A stretch of 61,385 nt of DNA, taken from the NCBI GenBank assembly GCA_022791995.1, contig JAAWAD010000067.1, positions 1 to 61,385 on the forward strand, in the 5' to 3' direction. A program made the position numbers and the translations under genes. This DNA comes from Lawsonibacter sp. GTDB lineage: Bacteria > Bacillota > Clostridia > Oscillospirales > Oscillospiraceae. Below the pieces are notes generated by a model. It searched no databases. It was not told the DNA's origin and was given only the letters and a program-made list of their open reading frames with translations. Shown here piece by piece: positions 59,434-61,385 of the stretch; position 1 is the first letter of the stretch, and every line of letters begins with the position of its first letter.

Positions 59434-60186
59434 TTACATGGGCTCCGGGCGGCGTCGGTGCTCCAGTGGCTCCCAGCCAGGGAGGGGACGCCGCTGCATG
59501 GCGCCAAAGATCCGCTCCTTCAGGCCGGGGTAGCGGCCCTGCATCTCATAGAGCAGCTCCTTGATCTCCTGACGCCGGGTGTTGCCGTCGGCAGGGCAGG
59601 TGCTGGAGACCATGGGCAGTTCCAGCCGTTGGGCGGTGTGACGAATCAGCCCCTCGCCACAGTAGAGCAGCGGGCGGATCTGGGTAACATTTGTCCGGTC
59701 CAGGTAGGTGACCGGCTGAAAGCAGAACAGCCGGCCTTCAAAGAGCAGGGACATAAAAAAGGTCTCGATTGCATCGTCGTAGTGGTGGCCCAGGGCAATT
59801 TTTTGCAGTCCCCGGGCCTGCATAGCCTCGTGTAAAGCGCCGCGGCGCATTTTTGCGCACAGGGAACAGGGGTTCTTCTCCTGCCGGAGGTCAAAAATCA
59901 GCCGGCGGATTTCGGTGGGGATGCAGGTATACGGTACCTCCAACGTCTGGCACAGCTGGGCAACGCCCCGAAAATTTCCCCCAGGGCCGGCGGAAGAGCC
60001 CCCCATATCCAAGGTGATAGCCTCCACTTCAAATGGAACAGGGTAAAATTGGCGCAGCTTGGCCAGGGCGGTCAGCAGCACCAGGGAATCCTTCCCTCCA
60101 GAGACCCCCACGGCAATTCTGTCGTGGGGGTGTATCATATCATAGTCCTCCACACACCGCCGGGTTAGAGACAACACCTTCCGCAT
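59434..60186 (-). CDS. TtcA-like tRNA thiolation (PP-loop) protein
   Basis: 250 residues. GVSGGKDSLVLLTAL is the PP-loop, CSLCAKMRRGAL a CxxC cluster motif, LGHHYDDAIETFF the following block, and STCPADGNTRRQ a late cysteine. This fits TtcA (2-thiocytidine 32 of tRNA), although the second CxxC of E. coli TtcA appears here as a single Cys. GGAGGCGC precedes the ATG. It is convergent with the TraX-like gene (stops adjacent) and divergent from rplM. Confidence 0.85.
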   Translation of the reverse strand: MRKVLSLTRRCVEDYDMIHPHDRIAVGVSGGKDSLVLLTALAKLRQFYPVPFEVEAITLDMGGSSAGPGGNFRGVAQLCQTLEVPYTCIPTEIRRLIFDLRQEKNPCSLCAKMRRGALHEAMQARGLQKIALGHHYDDAIETFFMSLLFEGRLFCFQPVTYLDRTNVTQIRPLLYCGEGLIRHTAQRLELPMVSSTCPADGNTRRQEIKELLYEMQGRYPGLKERIFGAMQRRPLPGWEPLEHRRRPEPM

Positions 60187-60300
60187 AAACAGCGCCTCCT
60201 TAAAAACAAAAAATGAAAATGAGAATAAGAGAGAAAATAAGAGTATTCAATAGATTGAAAGAGAAAAAAGCTTTCTTTCTGTTTTTTTCTTGAAAAACCG

Positions 60301-60329
60301 TTGACACAGACCCGCCCTCGTACTATAAT
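60301..60329 (+). promoter_or_regulatory. Consensus promoter of rplM-rpsI
   Basis: TTGACA (60301-60306), a 17-bp spacer and TATAAT (60324-60329): a fully consensus SigA-type promoter, as expected for ribosomal protein genes. Confidence 0.9.
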
Positions 60330-60335
60330 ACAATC

Positions 60336-60427
60336 CATCGCCCCGATTGTACAGGAATCGGGGGAAAATTGCAAGGCGCCGACCAATTCTTGGTTGAGAT
60401 ACGCACAGGAAAATGGAGGTTTCACCT
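60336..60427 (+). promoter_or_regulatory. Candidate L13 (rplM) autoregulatory leader
   Basis: The 92-nt leader folds into an 8-bp hairpin (60341-60348 with 60356-60363) and a 5-bp hairpin with a 3-nt loop (60382-60386 with 60390-60394), then the ribosome binding site GGAGG. Firmicute rplM genes often carry an L13-binding leader; assignment is by position, not motif. Confidence 0.45.
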
Positions 60428-60859
60428 ATGTCCACGTTTATGGCAAACAAGGGGAACATCGTTCGGACCTGGTATGTCCTGGACGCTGCTGGCAAGCCCC
60501 TGGGCAAGACCGCCACAATCGCCGCCGATCTGCTGCGCGGCAAGCGGAAGCCCGAGTATACGCCCCACGCTGACTGCGGCGATTATGTCATCATCATCAA
60601 CGCAGAGAAGGCCGTGCTTACCGGCAAGAAGCTGGACCAGAAGTACTACCGTACACACTCCGGCTGGGTGGGCGGTCTGAAAGAGGTCAAGTACCGCACC
60701 CTGATGCAGAGCAAGCCCGAGCTGGCTATGCGGCTGGCCGTCCGCGGCATGATGCCCCGTAACATCATCACCAAGGACTCCCTGACTCGCCTGCACATCT
60801 ACCGCGGCGGCGAGCACCAGCACGCTGCCCAGAAGCCAATCGCCTGGGCCGCTGAGTAA
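60428..60859 (+). CDS. rplM: 50S ribosomal protein L13
   Basis: 143 residues, full length. RTWYVLDAAGKPLGKTATIAADLLRGK, YTPHADCGDYVIIINAEKAVLTGKK and MRLAVRGMMPRN are all standard L13. ATG 60428 follows GGAGGTTTCACCT. It is followed by rpsI after 16 bp as in nearly all bacteria. Confidence 0.97.
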   Translation: MSTFMANKGNIVRTWYVLDAAGKPLGKTATIAADLLRGKRKPEYTPHADCGDYVIIINAEKAVLTGKKLDQKYYRTHSGWVGGLKEVKYRTLMQSKPELAMRLAVRGMMPRNIITKDSLTRLHIYRGGEHQHAAQKPIAWAAE

Positions 60860-60875
60860 GAGGAGGTAACGAGTT

Positions 60876-61280
60876 ATGTATCAGAGCAAGAAGCCCTATT
60901 TCTATGGGACTGGCCGCCGGAAGTCCTCTGTGGCCAGAGTTCACCTGTTTCAAAACGGCACTGGCGCCATCACCATCAACGGCCGTGATATTGATGACTA
61001 CTTCGGTCTGGAGACCCTGAAGCTTATTGTTCGCCAGCCTCTGGCGGCCACTGAGCAGACCGGAAAGGTGGATGTGGTTGCCACTGTCTCCGGCGGCGGT
61101 GTCACTGGTCAGGCCGGCGCTATGCGCCATGGCATCTCCCGTGCCCTTCTGCTGATGAACGAGGAGTTCCGCCCCGCCCTGAAGGCGGCTGGGTACCTTA
61201 CCCGTGACCCCAGAATGAAAGAGCGCAAGAAGTACGGCCTCAAAGCGGCTCGTCGCGCTCCGCAGTTCAGCAAGCGTTAA
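60876..61280 (+). CDS. rpsI: 30S ribosomal protein S9
   Basis: 134 residues, full length. [14 protein letters not shown]-type start, [20 protein letters not shown] core, and the invariant C-terminal tail ending APQFSKR, whose Arg contacts P-site tRNA. AAGAGGAGGTAACG precedes the ATG. A terminator follows. Confidence 0.97.
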   Translation: MYQSKKPYFYGTGRRKSSVARVHLFQNGTGAITINGRDIDDYFGLETLKLIVRQPLAATEQTGKVDVVATVSGGGVTGQAGAMRHGISRALLLMNEEFRPALKAAGYLTRDPRMKERKKYGLKAARRAPQFSKR

Positions 61281-61299
61281 ATTTTATCAAAATGGCTCA

Positions 61300-61336
61300 A
61301 AAAGCCCGGAAAATCAAGGTTTTCCGGGCTTTTGCT
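61300..61336 (+). terminator. Terminator after rpsI
   Basis: A 14-bp perfect stem (61300-61313 with 61320-61333) and a TCAAGG loop, ending in a T run. The last 50 bases of the window show no further gene. Confidence 0.85.
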
Positions 61337-61385
61337 TTTGATAGGGTTTGATGCAGTTTGACGCTAAAAAGCCATTTTTCACCAA

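Noticed and set aside
1-61385. CRISPR array, prophage or insertion sequence
   Set aside because: No regularly spaced direct repeats, phage structural genes, transposase or terminal inverted repeats were found.

Overview
This window looks like a chromosomal segment of a low-redundancy, GC-rich Firmicute of the class Clostridia, most likely Oscillospiraceae (Flavonifractor/Pseudoflavonifractor-like). The reasons are strong AGGAGG-type ribosome binding sites, frequent GTG/TTG starts, clostridial housekeeping order (smc then ftsY; nadD-yqeK, LCP, rsfS; rplM-rpsI), many inverted-repeat terminators, and GC-rich third codon positions in the core genes. This is inferred from content only; no rRNA is present. 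I saw no tRNA, rRNA, CRISPR array, integrase or transposase.

Layout. (1) 2-4288: the 3' part of a giant surface protein whose N-terminus lies outside the window. (2) 4358-15987: an accessory block with more relaxed, AT-richer codon use than its right-hand neighbours. It holds a LysR regulator with an alpha/beta hydrolase, and a divergent nine-gene operon (6380-14539). The operon encodes a DUF1932-type dehydrogenase, a ferredoxin-like protein plus a Cys-rich partner, a tripartite tricarboxylate transporter (TctB, TctA, TctC), a second copy of the ferredoxin-like/Cys-rich pair, and an Ldh2-family dehydrogenase. An HxlR regulator divergent from a radical SAM gene follows. (3) 16168-19014: a minus-strand operon of two esterases and an ATP-grasp enzyme. 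(4) 19185-26696: hybrid sensor kinase, beta-CASP hydrolase, DUF975 membrane protein, release factor 2 and an RNA uracil-C5 methyltransferase. (5) 26840-37422: smc, small zinc-ribbon proteins, an XRE regulator, ftsY, rdgB, yhbY, a nadD-yqeK fusion, an LCP protein and rsfS. (6) 37535-41170: a lipid kinase, an AgcS symporter and a glutaminase. (7) 41289-48064: a hexuronate operon (AraC regulator, uxaB, uxaA, eda and two PfkB kinases). (8) 48247-53156: a UBA-like membrane protein with a two-component system, thiI and an MBL hydrolase. (9) 53592-58688: a complete branched-chain amino-acid-type ABC transporter (livJHMGF). (10) 58690-61280: TraX-like protein, TtcA-like protein, and rplM-rpsI behind a consensus promoter and a structured leader.

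The best candidate for an undescribed system is the operon at 6380-14539. A two-gene module (an atypical two-cluster ferredoxin protein plus a Cys-rich protein starting MSHSLHRRG) occurs twice around a TctABC carboxylate transporter. Two NAD(P)-type dehydrogenases sit at the ends, and a LysR regulator has a T-N11-A palindrome centred about 65 bp upstream of the predicted start point. I read it as uptake and ferredoxin-linked metabolism of an organic acid. The substrate cannot be read from the sequence.
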